Positions 22,441-30,448 of a stretch of DNA of 64,000 nt are shown piece after piece. Within the stretch, counting starts at the first letter, position 1; each line of letters opens with the position of its first letter. The position numbers and the translations under genes are program-made. The stretch comes from Clostridiales bacterium. GTDB taxonomy: Bacteria; Bacillota_A; Clostridia; Oscillospirales; Oscillospiraceae. Location of the stretch: NCBI GenBank assembly GCA_004553625.1, contig SFKX01000002.1, positions 62,001-126,000 of the forward strand. Reading direction: 5' to 3'. The notes under the pieces are model-generated. The model was given only the letters and a program-made list of their open reading frames with translations. It was not told the DNA's origin and did not search any database.

Positions 22441-23490
22441 ATGTGCATATACTTTGGAGATGCGCCGAACCTTACCTATAACAAGAGCGAGCATATTTTC
22501 CCGGCGGGGCTGGGCGGGACCGTGACGCTGCCGCAGGGATGGGTGTCCGATCAGGCAAACGAGCTCTTCTCTTCGATGGAGGGCGAGTTGATGCACGATT
22601 CTCTGCTGGCCCTCGACAGATATTTTTTCGGTCCTGGAGACCGACGGGGCAAGGACTCAAAGTCAAACGTCACTGTGGGCGTGCAGGATGACGGCAAAAT
22701 CACGCTGTCATACTTGTCGATGGGAAAGCCGTACTTGATTGATCAAGTGTATTTGCGCGCTAAAAATGCAGTTGTATCTGCCCAGGAAGACGGTTCAGAC
22801 GCTGACCTCATCATGAAGCGCGTTGACAAAGCACTGCGAAAGTTTGAAGCGCGGAGCAGATTTGTTTTCCTGCCCTGCCCTGATATGGCGGCCGAGGATT
22901 TGCTCATAGGCGCGCACGACGGCAAGGTATTTGTAGCATGCAGCGGCGAGCGGCCGAGTGGTGACAGGGTCTATGACGCAATCAGAAAGATACTTGGCGG
23001 CTTCCAAAGCGGAGAGCTAAAGCGTAGCAGCCAGCATATACGACAAAATCACGTCCTGACTGAAAACGGCAATATTGCCAGAGCATATGCCAAAACGGGC
23101 ATGAATGCGCTCGCGCGGCTGCGAGGGTATGAATACGCCGCGCACCCGACCTTTGACGGGATCAGGCGGTGGATCGTGAGCGGGGAAAACGACGATGAGT
23201 TCAACTACCTGCCAAGCATTTCCGTCGAAAGGAACAAGCTCGCGTATGCGCTTCCGGAAAACGTGCACTTTTGTGTATTTATGCAGATGGGTGGGAAAAT
23301 ATATGCGCTGGTCAGCTTCTACGGCAGGTATACGCGTCAGTTCACCTTTGGGCAAGCACCCGCCGCGGAAGATTTCAAGTATCCCGACGGTTATATATGT
23401 GACTGGAAAAACAAGACTGAGTATACACTGGCAGAGCACATTGAGCGCCTGATTGGAAATGTGAGATCGAAACTCGAAACTCCCTATTAA
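22441..23490 (+). CDS. HNH-like endonuclease domain protein
   Basis: A 349-residue protein. Near the N-terminus (residues 15-50) is KSEHIFPAGLGG…SDQANELFSSMEGEL, the pattern of HNH endonucleases of the HNH_5 type (EHI.P..LGG…N). Zinc-binding Cys pairs are absent. The remaining 300 residues are soluble and I do not recognise them. I start at ATG 22441; GAGAGGG lies about ten bases upstream. It follows the NUDIX gene and is bordered by repeated hairpins, in a region of defence-gene debris, so a role in defence or mobile DNA is plausible but unproven. Confidence 0.6.
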   Translation: MCIYFGDAPNLTYNKSEHIFPAGLGGTVTLPQGWVSDQANELFSSMEGELMHDSLLALDRYFFGPGDRRGKDSKSNVTVGVQDDGKITLSYLSMGKPYLIDQVYLRAKNAVVSAQEDGSDADLIMKRVDKALRKFEARSRFVFLPCPDMAAEDLLIGAHDGKVFVACSGERPSGDRVYDAIRKILGGFQSGELKRSSQHIRQNHVLTENGNIARAYAKTGMNALARLRGYEYAAHPTFDGIRRWIVSGENDDEFNYLPSISVERNKLAYALPENVHFCVFMQMGGKIYALVSFYGRYTRQFTFGQAPAAEDFKYPDGYICDWKNKTEYTLAEHIERLIGNVRSKLETPY

Positions 23491-23549
23491 CGGTGTCGCG
23501 TTTCACGACACCGTCAGCAAAAATAAAAGGTCGCAAAACGCGACCTTTT
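23490..23549 (+). terminator. Tandem hairpins including GGTCGC copy 4
   Basis: The first hairpin pairs CGGTGTCG with CGACACCG around CGTTTCA. The second pairs AAAAGGTCGC (23525-23534) with GCGACCTTTT (23540-23549), followed by TTCTTATTTC. They directly follow the HNH gene stop. The stretch 23494-23538 is shared with 2388-2432. Confidence 0.8.
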
Positions 23550-24085
23550 CTTATTTCTATTGCAGCCCTCGGTCCTCCAGTCCGTGAGTGTCGCCGGTGT
23601 GATGGATGTTAATTCCTCATCCTTCTCCGTCAGCTCGTTGCGGATGTATATCGCCAGCAGCCGCTGGCGCACCCAATCCTAACTATACCCCTTCTTGAGA
23701 TACGTCTCCAGCGCGCGGTCTATGGCCTGCTTGGGGCCTATCGTCTCCTCGATGCGCTCGCGGCCCACCTGCGCCAGCCAGAGCTTGAACGGCTCGGCCT
23801 TGGGCGAGGGGATGGACTGGTAGTTTCCTCCTGCCTTTGTTGTGCAGGAATTGGTACCCGCACTTTCGTTTTACCTATACGCAGCCCAGAATTTGGCGTA
23901 AGCGTGTCAGCTGCAGTGCCTGCAACAGGTGCGCACAGTCGGTCCAAACTACACCGGAATTTGCGCCGTCACCGCGGCGAGAAGGACATATGGCGACCAA
24001 ACCGCAAAGTTTCGTATCTACAAAAACTGTTGGCCCATCAGCCCTTCCATCATCGTCCCCGCCCGCGACACGTCTTCGAGCACTG
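23550..24085 (-). pseudogene. Collapsed copy of the 12-15 kb module
   Basis: Read on the minus strand this is a patchwork of the intact module. It has the 3' end of the ABC permease and the spacer before abrB (about 23821-24085), then the middle of dinD (about 23630-23820), the last codons of dinD, the first codons of the metallophosphoesterase (NI…TGDTHG), and the last codons of the DUF6061 gene (GLED). Each step skips hundreds of bases. The dinD join lies at a short sequence (TCCGTCAGCTC) present at both ends of the missing piece in the intact copy. A GAG codon in dinD has become TAG. Nothing here can be functional. Confidence 0.85.
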
Positions 24086-24368
24086 CAAAATGCCCGACTC
24101 CGGCGCAATAAGGAGAGAATGGCCACGAGCGAGGATTTGAGGTTCGTGGACAAAACAAATGGTCGCGTTTTACAACCTTTTGTTCTGTTGAGCTTTACAG
24201 TTCAGCATACATTTCCGAGGTGACGCCGAGATTGAACTTACTACCGCTGTGTCTACGAGAAGCCTCTGTAAATGGAAGCCTGAAAGTACTGCGCCGCAAG
24301 GGCAAATGCCACGGTACGAAGAAAACGCAGGGTAAACTCAGCGAGGGGCCGTCCTGCTGTAATAATAG
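24086..24368. other. Gene-free spacer before the two-component system
   Basis: It contains a degenerate fifth GGTCGC hairpin (AAATGGTCGC with CAACCTTTT, 24157-24182). I find no supported gene in the rest; short frames lack ribosome binding sites and known motifs. Confidence 0.5.
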
Positions 24369-24397
24369 TTGGAGGTGGATGCCTTATGTGATAAAAT
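24369..24397 (+). promoter_or_regulatory. Predicted promoter of the YesMN-like operon
   Basis: TTGGAG and TAAAAT are 17 bases apart, and the -10 is preceded by TGTGA as an extended element. It lies about 35 bp before the histidine kinase start. Confidence 0.45.
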
Positions 24398-24431
24398 TAG
24401 ATTTATAAAGGAATTTTTAACCGCAGAGGTG

Positions 24432-26231
24432 ATGGCGTTGAAAAGGAGAATGCTTGGTTTTGGGGCCTGGCCGCTGTATCGCAAGCTATTCTTGGTCATG
24501 GCGCTGGTCTCGCTCGTGCCGGTGCTGATCGTACTATGCGTTTCGCTTATGCTCTCCTACAGGGCAATGGAGCAGCAGCTTGTATACGACAGTCAAATGA
24601 GCGCAGAATGGCTTCAGGAACGACTTGAAATGGAAATTGAGGATTACACACGCACATTTTACGAATTTGAAATCGACAAAGACTTCAGGAATGCTCTCGC
24701 TCAATGGTGTGCCCATGGGGATGACCTCAATTACAGTTTCAAGCTCGAACTTATTACCGAATTAAATCAGACCGTCAGTATCAATAAGAACATAAACGCC
24801 ATAGAGCTGTACAGCCTCAGCCAGGGCAAGGCCCTGATCGCGGAGCGTTCCAGTACGTATTTCACAGATACTGACGACAGGTTGGAGCAGTGGCTCTCTC
24901 GTGATGAAGCGCTTCAAAGCAATCTGGTGTTCCTCAGAAGCGGGAGAGAGATACTTCTCGTGCACCAGATGCACCGGTTTGAAAATGGCGAGCCATATGC
25001 GCTTTTGATAGTACGGCTGAGGGCCTATTTCGTGCAGGACATACTCGACGCCATCAAGTCCACGCCGCAGGAGTCCATCATACTTTTCAACGACCAAGGT
25101 GAAGTTATTGAGTCCGACATGTCCACGCAGGCGGACTTCAGCCCGGAAGAAACTCTAGGTTATGCAGAGCGCTTGTCCGGCTCCGTTTCCGGTCATGCTC
25201 ATGAAAGCGGCAGTTACTGGTTTTACCGCTCAGTCAGTGGAGGCAAGCTCAATATTATACTGGCAATGCCCGACAGCGCGATACGCAGTTCGCTAGAGGG
25301 TACGCTCGTAAGTGGCATATTCGTGGCCATCCTCGCCGTGGCCGCCTCGATGCTGTTTTCCGCTGTCATGTCGCGCGTCATAAGCCGCCCCATAGTCGAG
25401 TTGGCAAACACCATGCGCAGCAGCACCATCGAGGACGCCGTGCTGGTGCCATCACAGCGCAGCGACGAGATAGGCTTCCTGCTCGACAGCTTCAACCTCA
25501 TGCAAAAGCAGAACAAGGAGCTTATAGACAGCGAGTACACAAGCCAGATCGCCCGGCGCAGCGCTCAGCTTCAGGCCCTCCAGTCACAGATAAATCCGCA
25601 TTTTCTATACAACACCCTGCAAGTCATCGGAGGCATGGCTCTGCGCAAGAATGCGCCTGAAATCTATTCCGTCACGACCGCGCTTGGAGACATACTGCGT
25701 TACAGCCTGAACTTTACTGATGAGACTGTCGCCCTGGGAGAAGAGCTGCACTATTTTGAAAGCTATCTCTCCATCCAGAAGCAGCGCTTCGGCGACAAGC
25801 TGCACATAAGCATAGACGTACCGAAGGAACTGAACGCCGCCCCTGTCCCGAAGCTGATATTGCAGCCTATACTCGAAAACAGCTTCCGCCACGGGCTCCC
25901 TGACAAAGAGGCGTGCTGGGATATATCAATAAAAGCCGTGCGCAATCATGGACGGCTGGAGATAACTGTTGCTGATAACGGCGTCGGAATACCTGCCGGC
26001 AAGCTCTCGGAACTTCAGGAGATGCTGCACACCGCAAGCTACAGCGCACTGCGCTCCGGCAGACACATTGGGCTTGCCAATGTCAACATGCGTATAAGGC
26101 TGCGCGACGGCGGAGACCCGTTCGGCGTTGATATACAAAGCGTGGAGGGAGAAGGTACAGTCGTGCAGCTGGTGCTCAGGGACAGGCGCGGAGAGGAGGA
26201 GAGGGATGAACTGCACTGCAGTGATAATTGA
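24432..26231 (+). CDS. Sensor histidine kinase (YesM/LytS type)
   Basis: A 599-residue membrane kinase. One transmembrane segment lies near residues 18-42 (LFLVMALVSLVPVLIVL). An extracytoplasmic sensor domain extends to about 285, and a second segment (IFVAILAVAASMLFSAV) leads into a HAMP linker. The His_kinase domain has INPHFLYNTLQ (H390). The ATPase domain has NSFRHG and DNGVGI. The N-terminus is uncertain: ATG 24432 or TTG 24438, the latter better spaced from GAGGTG. It overlaps the response regulator by 26 bases. YesM-type kinases usually sense extracellular oligosaccharides and control adjacent ABC importers and glycosidases, which fits this locus. Confidence 0.9.
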   Translation: MALKRRMLGFGAWPLYRKLFLVMALVSLVPVLIVLCVSLMLSYRAMEQQLVYDSQMSAEWLQERLEMEIEDYTRTFYEFEIDKDFRNALAQWCAHGDDLNYSFKLELITELNQTVSINKNINAIELYSLSQGKALIAERSSTYFTDTDDRLEQWLSRDEALQSNLVFLRSGREILLVHQMHRFENGEPYALLIVRLRAYFVQDILDAIKSTPQESIILFNDQGEVIESDMSTQADFSPEETLGYAERLSGSVSGHAHESGSYWFYRSVSGGKLNIILAMPDSAIRSSLEGTLVSGIFVAILAVAASMLFSAVMSRVISRPIVELANTMRSSTIEDAVLVPSQRSDEIGFLLDSFNLMQKQNKELIDSEYTSQIARRSAQLQALQSQINPHFLYNTLQVIGGMALRKNAPEIYSVTTALGDILRYSLNFTDETVALGEELHYFESYLSIQKQRFGDKLHISIDVPKELNAAPVPKLILQPILENSFRHGLPDKEACWDISIKAVRNHGRLEITVADNGVGIPAGKLSELQEMLHTASYSALRSGRHIGLANVNMRIRLRDGGDPFGVDIQSVEGEGTVVQLVLRDRRGEEERDELHCSDN

Positions 26232-27300
26232 CGATGAGCCATGTGTTCGGGATGTCCTGAAGGCGCTGGGCCACTGGAACGAGCTGGGCATAACAGTTGT
26301 CGGAGAGGCCGAGGACGGTATAGCAGGCCTGGAGCTGGTCACACAGCTGAAACCGGATATCGTGATATCTGACGTTAAAATGCCTCGCATGAGCGGGCTT
26401 GAGCTCGCCTCCCGGCTTCAGAGCGTGCCTTGTCCTCCCCAGGTCATCATTGTCAGCGGATATGACGACTACAACCTTGTGAGGCAAGCCCTTAAGTGCG
26501 GAGTCACGGACTACCTGCTCAAGCCCATCAAGGAGGCGGAACTCAATGAGCAGCTGGCAGCCTGCGCGCAGACGGTGTCGCAGCGCTCCACAGACTCCCC
26601 AATGCATGCAGAATGGCAGACCACGCTTGCGGGCAAGTCCTGGCTGGTGCGTTTCCGCGCCTTCCAGCACGAGCTCAGTGAGCTTCTGAGGAGCGCCGAC
26701 AAAAAGGTGATCCGAGAGAGATTCGCCGCTCTCAAGGCGGGGATAGGGGACGATGCCGGGTTGCCGGAGACGATATACTGCTATTACTCGCTCGTCGCCG
26801 TACTGCAGGGCTTCATGCAGGAGAGCGGTCTGGATGGCTTCGAGAAGCTCAGCTATGTGTTCGGCAGCGGGGACGATATGGCCGCAGTACTGGATCGGGT
26901 ATGCGTGTGGTTCTGCGAGGCCTCAGACATGGCCGCGCAGCGCTTGAGACAGCGCGGTCGTCTGGACATGGGGCAGGTCAGGCAGTACATAGACGAAAAC
27001 TATGACAAATATCTCAGTCTACAATCAGTTGCCGACCACTTCCATGTAAGCCGCGAATACTTGAGCCGCAGCTTCAAGGCTGAATACAAAGAGAGCTTTT
27101 CCGACCATCTTCTCTCCTGCCGCATGGAACGGGCAAAGCAGCTGCTGGTAGAGTACAACATCCCCATAAAGGAAGTGTGGAGGATGCTCCGCTTCGTTGA
27201 CCAGACGCATTTTTACAAGTGCTTCAAGCGATATTTCGGTATGACGCCGGGTGAAATACGCGCAGGGTCAAAAACAGACAATAAAACAGGTCAATCGTAG
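26206..27300 (+). CDS. AraC-type response regulator (YesN-like)
   Basis: A 364-residue regulator. The receiver domain has the acidic pair in VIIDDE, the phosphoacceptor D56 in VISDVKMPRMSG and K in YLLKPIK. A linker of about 130 residues follows, then a C-terminal AraC DNA-binding domain (YIDENYDKYLSLQSVADHFHV…, FVDQTHFYKCFKRYFGMTPGE). ATG 26206 follows GAGGAGGAGAGGG and lies inside the kinase gene. It would activate the glucan importer and glycosidases downstream. It ends with TAG. Confidence 0.92.
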   Translation: MNCTAVIIDDEPCVRDVLKALGHWNELGITVVGEAEDGIAGLELVTQLKPDIVISDVKMPRMSGLELASRLQSVPCPPQVIIVSGYDDYNLVRQALKCGVTDYLLKPIKEAELNEQLAACAQTVSQRSTDSPMHAEWQTTLAGKSWLVRFRAFQHELSELLRSADKKVIRERFAALKAGIGDDAGLPETIYCYYSLVAVLQGFMQESGLDGFEKLSYVFGSGDDMAAVLDRVCVWFCEASDMAAQRLRQRGRLDMGQVRQYIDENYDKYLSLQSVADHFHVSREYLSRSFKAEYKESFSDHLLSCRMERAKQLLVEYNIPIKEVWRMLRFVDQTHFYKCFKRYFGMTPGEIRAGSKTDNKTGQS

Positions 27301-27381
27301 CTAATGCTATTTGCACAAAAATTGTGTATTCTTTAATCAGCAATTAGTGAAATCAGCCAAAGCAAAAAAGGAGGATACACA

Positions 27382-28674
27382 ATGAAAAAGTACCTGGCAT
27401 TGATTTTGGCGCTCTGCATGCTTCTGGCGCTTGCAGCATGCGGAGAGCCGTCGGAGCCCTCCGGCAGCTCCGAGCCGCCTGTCGAGAGCGGGGAACCCGT
27501 GAGCGAAGAGCCGGTGGAGGCCGAGCTCGACATCATGATGAGCTTCCCGCAGTTCATGGACCAGTGGGAGACCTACTGCAAGCAGTTTGAGGAAAAAATG
27601 CTTGCGGAAGAGAACATCAAACTCACGATCAACCTCGAAATGCCCAGCTCCGGCGACTATGAGAGCGTGCTTCAGACGAGGCTCACCGGCGACGATGCGC
27701 CCGACCTCTTCACGCTGCACAGCAACAATATCGCCACCTACTATGAGGCTGGACACCTCGCCGACCTCTCCGGCGAGGAGCTGGCGGGCAAGATCTATCC
27801 CGACGTGGCTGCAATGGTGACCTACGACGGCAAGCTGCTGGGCGTGCCTATTGAGAGCCAGGCCTGGGGTCCGCTGTACAACAAGGCAATCTTTGAGGAG
27901 TGCGGCCTTGAGGTTCCCAATACGCTGGATGAACTCAAAAATGTAGTCGCAGTACTTGAAGAAAACGGCTATACTCCCTTTATGCTGGCCTTCCAGGAGC
28001 AGTGGGTGCCCCAGCTCATGACCGCGCTGACGCTCGGCGGCAAGGTCTCCGGTGAGGTCCCCGACTGGGTGGACAGGATGAACGCAGGCGAGGGTTCCTA
28101 CGCCGAGATGGCTGAGATATTTGACGTCATCGACCTTATCATGCAGCACGGCACCGACCGGGCCATGGAGCAGGGCGCCGAGGCGGGCGCGGCCGCCTTT
28201 GCAAACGGCGAGGCCGCCATGTTCGTGCAGGGTACCTGGGCTTCCGGGACCATCATGGCCACGAACCCCGATATGCAGCTCGGCGTGTTCGCTCTGCCCA
28301 TAAACAACAATGTGGACTGCACAAGGGTCAATCTCTCCGTGTCTACAACTCTCGCCGTGCATCCCTCGAGCGACCAGATGGACCTCGCGCTCAAGTTTGC
28401 AAACTACGTCCTGGACGACAATGACTCCTCCGCACTCTTCGAGAGCTGCTCCTTCAACCCCCTGGCTACCTGCCATACATACGAGCCGGCGAGCTGGGTG
28501 GCGGACGCTTCGGCCTATGTCTCCGAGGGCCGCTGCTACAAGGACCTCGTACTGCCCTCCGCCGTCACCGATGAGCAGGGCAGGCTGCTTCAGGAATACT
28601 ACGTCGGCAGCGTGACCAAGGACGAGATCATCCAAAGGCTCGACGAGGTGTATGCTCAGGCCATAGCGGGATGA
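27382..28674 (+). CDS. ABC sugar-binding lipoprotein
   Basis: A 430-residue extracellular solute-binding protein of the MalE-like family 1. A signal peptide with lipobox LAAC gives lipidation at C20, followed by a Ser/Glu/Pro-rich linker (residues 22-48). The domain contains GDDAPDLFTLHSNN, GVPIESQAWGPLYNK and AAAFANGEAAMFVQGTW, typical of oligosaccharide-binding proteins. An AAGGAGG site precedes the ATG. With the two permeases it forms the importer; no ATPase gene is present, so a shared MsmX-type ATPase elsewhere probably energises it. Confidence 0.92.
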   Translation: MKKYLALILALCMLLALAACGEPSEPSGSSEPPVESGEPVSEEPVEAELDIMMSFPQFMDQWETYCKQFEEKMLAEENIKLTINLEMPSSGDYESVLQTRLTGDDAPDLFTLHSNNIATYYEAGHLADLSGEELAGKIYPDVAAMVTYDGKLLGVPIESQAWGPLYNKAIFEECGLEVPNTLDELKNVVAVLEENGYTPFMLAFQEQWVPQLMTALTLGGKVSGEVPDWVDRMNAGEGSYAEMAEIFDVIDLIMQHGTDRAMEQGAEAGAAAFANGEAAMFVQGTWASGTIMATNPDMQLGVFALPINNNVDCTRVNLSVSTTLAVHPSSDQMDLALKFANYVLDDNDSSALFESCSFNPLATCHTYEPASWVADASAYVSEGRCYKDLVLPSAVTDEQGRLLQEYYVGSVTKDEIIQRLDEVYAQAIAG

Positions 28675-28688
28675 CAAGAATTTCCTGG

Positions 28689-28713
28689 AAGGGCGGGCTT
28701 ATACCCGCCCTTC
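28689..28713 (+). terminator. Hairpin between binding protein and permease genes
   Basis: GAAGGGCGGG pairs with CCCGCCCTTC around TTATA, 15 bp after the lipoprotein stop. Such stems often let part of the transcripts end or protect the upstream mRNA, giving more binding protein than permease. Confidence 0.65.
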
Positions 28714-28738
28714 AATCTTATCTACGGAGGTGTTCGGC

Positions 28739-29617
28739 TTGAGCGGGACCAAGAGAGCCAATCTGAAGCTGCTGCTATTCTGCGCCCCGGCGCTGGTTGT
28801 CTACCTTGTATTCAAGCTCTATCCGGCGGTCGCGGGCATCGGCTATGCTATGACAGACTGGAACGGCCTGAGCAAGGATTACGAATTCGTGCTCTTTGAC
28901 AATTTCATCGCGGCGTTCAAGGATAAGTACTTCTGGCAGTCCATATGGTTTACTCTGAAATATGTCGTCGTCATGGTTGTGGTGGCCAATGCGGTCGCCC
29001 TGGCGCTGGCTGTGGCCATAGAAAGCCGCAGGCGAGGGCGCGGCGTATACCGCACTATCTTTTACATGCCGAACATGATAAGCATGGTCATAGGAGGCTA
29101 TATGTGGATGTTCATCTTCACGAAGGTGCTCTACTACATGGCCGACAACTGGGGCATGAAATTCCTGGACCACTCCTGGATAGGCGACCCCAGGTATTCC
29201 TTCTTTGCCATCATCATTGTCGCGTCCTGGGCCACGGTTGGCTATCTCATGATAATCTACATGGCAGCGCTGCAGGGGGTTCCGGCCGATCTGATAGAAT
29301 CCGCCCAACTCGCGGGAGCTAACTCAAGGCAGTGCTTTTTCAGGGTGACGCTGCCTCTCATCCTCCCGGCTGTGACCATCTGTGTATTTTGGACGCTGAA
29401 CTCGGGCTTTCAGGTATTCGATGTTATCTACGCCCTCACCGGCGGCGGGCCGGGGCGCGCCACTCAGTCCGTAGCCATGAACATCTATGAGGAGGCTTTC
29501 CGCGGCAATATACGCTACGGCTACGCCACGGCCAAGTCCACAATTTTGTTTGTCATTGTTCTCATCATCACCCTCATCCAGCTGCGGGTGATGAAGTCGA
29601 GGGAGGCGGAGCTATGA
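28739..29617 (+). CDS. ABC sugar permease, MalF-like
   Basis: A 292-residue inner-membrane protein with six predicted segments. The EAA loop reads EAA-like SAQLAGANSRQCFFRVTLPLI near residues 188-208. It ends with a conserved GGGPG-containing segment (YALTGGGPGRAT) seen in sugar permeases. I choose TTG 28739 because GGAGG lies eight bases upstream; a GTG at 28730 overlaps the site. Its stop overlaps the next start by four bases. Confidence 0.9.
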   Translation: MSGTKRANLKLLLFCAPALVVYLVFKLYPAVAGIGYAMTDWNGLSKDYEFVLFDNFIAAFKDKYFWQSIWFTLKYVVVMVVVANAVALALAVAIESRRRGRGVYRTIFYMPNMISMVIGGYMWMFIFTKVLYYMADNWGMKFLDHSWIGDPRYSFFAIIIVASWATVGYLMIIYMAALQGVPADLIESAQLAGANSRQCFFRVTLPLILPAVTICVFWTLNSGFQVFDVIYALTGGGPGRATQSVAMNIYEEAFRGNIRYGYATAKSTILFVIVLIITLIQLRVMKSREAEL

Positions 29618-30444
29618 AGAGGCGAAGAAGGCTTGGCGGGGTCCTGGTTCACCTCGTCCTGATCATCGGCGCGCTGTTCTGGCTTGCGCCGCTGCTGCTG
29701 GCGCTGATGAACTCCTTCAAGACCAACGGAGAATTGCTGACCAACGTCCTCTCCCTGCCCAAGGCGCTGAGCTTTGAAAACTATGCCCGCACTCTGGACA
29801 AGATGCACTATTTCCGCAGTCTGGGGAATACGATCCTGCTCTCCGGCGTGAGCGTGACGCTCATCATACTCTTTTCATCGCTGGCAGGCTGGAAACTGTG
29901 TCGGACCAAGACGCGGCTGTCGAAATTCATCTTCGGGCTCTTTGTGTTTTCCATGCTCATTCCCTTCAGCTCCATCATGATTCCCATATACCGCGTTATC
30001 CTCGCCCTCAAGCTGAAAAATTCGCTGCTCGGGCTCTCGCTTGTATACGCAGGGCTGGGCGTGAGCATGGCGGTATTCCTCTATCACGGTTTTGTCAAGG
30101 GCATACCTCAGGAGCTCGAGGAGGCGGCCGAAATGGACGGCTGCGGGCAGTTCCAGGTCTTTTGGTACATGGTCTTTCCCCTTCTCAAGCCCATCACCGC
30201 CACGGTGTGCATCACGAACGTCCTCTGGGTGTGGAACGACTTTCTCCTGCCGCTCATAGTCATATCCGACAATAAAAAGTACACGCTGCTGCTCTCCACG
30301 AATACGCTCTTCGGCCAGTACAGCAGCGACTGGACGGCAATACTGAGCGCGCTTATCATCGCCGCTCTGCCCGTCATTGTGTTCTACGCCTTTTTCCAGA
30401 AGCAGATACTTCGGGGCATATCCGAAGGCGCGCTCAAGGGGTAA
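29614..30444 (+). CDS. ABC sugar permease, MalG-like
   Basis: A 276-residue membrane protein with six segments and the EAA loop LEEAAEMDGCGQFQVFWYMVFPLLKP near residues 168-193. It pairs with the MalF-like protein to form the channel for the oligosaccharide bound by the lipoprotein. It is translationally coupled upstream, and the GH5 gene starts five bases after its stop codon, so import and hydrolysis are expressed together. Confidence 0.92.
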   Translation: MKRRRRLGGVLVHLVLIIGALFWLAPLLLALMNSFKTNGELLTNVLSLPKALSFENYARTLDKMHYFRSLGNTILLSGVSVTLIILFSSLAGWKLCRTKTRLSKFIFGLFVFSMLIPFSSIMIPIYRVILALKLKNSLLGLSLVYAGLGVSMAVFLYHGFVKGIPQELEEAAEMDGCGQFQVFWYMVFPLLKPITATVCITNVLWVWNDFLLPLIVISDNKKYTLLLSTNTLFGQYSSDWTAILSALIIAALPVIVFYAFFQKQILRGISEGALKG

Positions 30445-30448
30445 CGAC

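Noticed and set aside
27337..28677. 446-residue minus-strand frame opposite the sugar-binding lipoprotein
   Set aside because: The plus-strand protein has a perfect lipobox and binding-protein motifs; the minus frame has no domain and no ribosome binding site, so it is a shadow.
30377..30448. Upstream start for the cytoplasmic GH5
   Set aside because: The extension overlaps the MalG-like gene by 68 bases and has no site; the natural GH5 N-terminus begins at ATG 30449.
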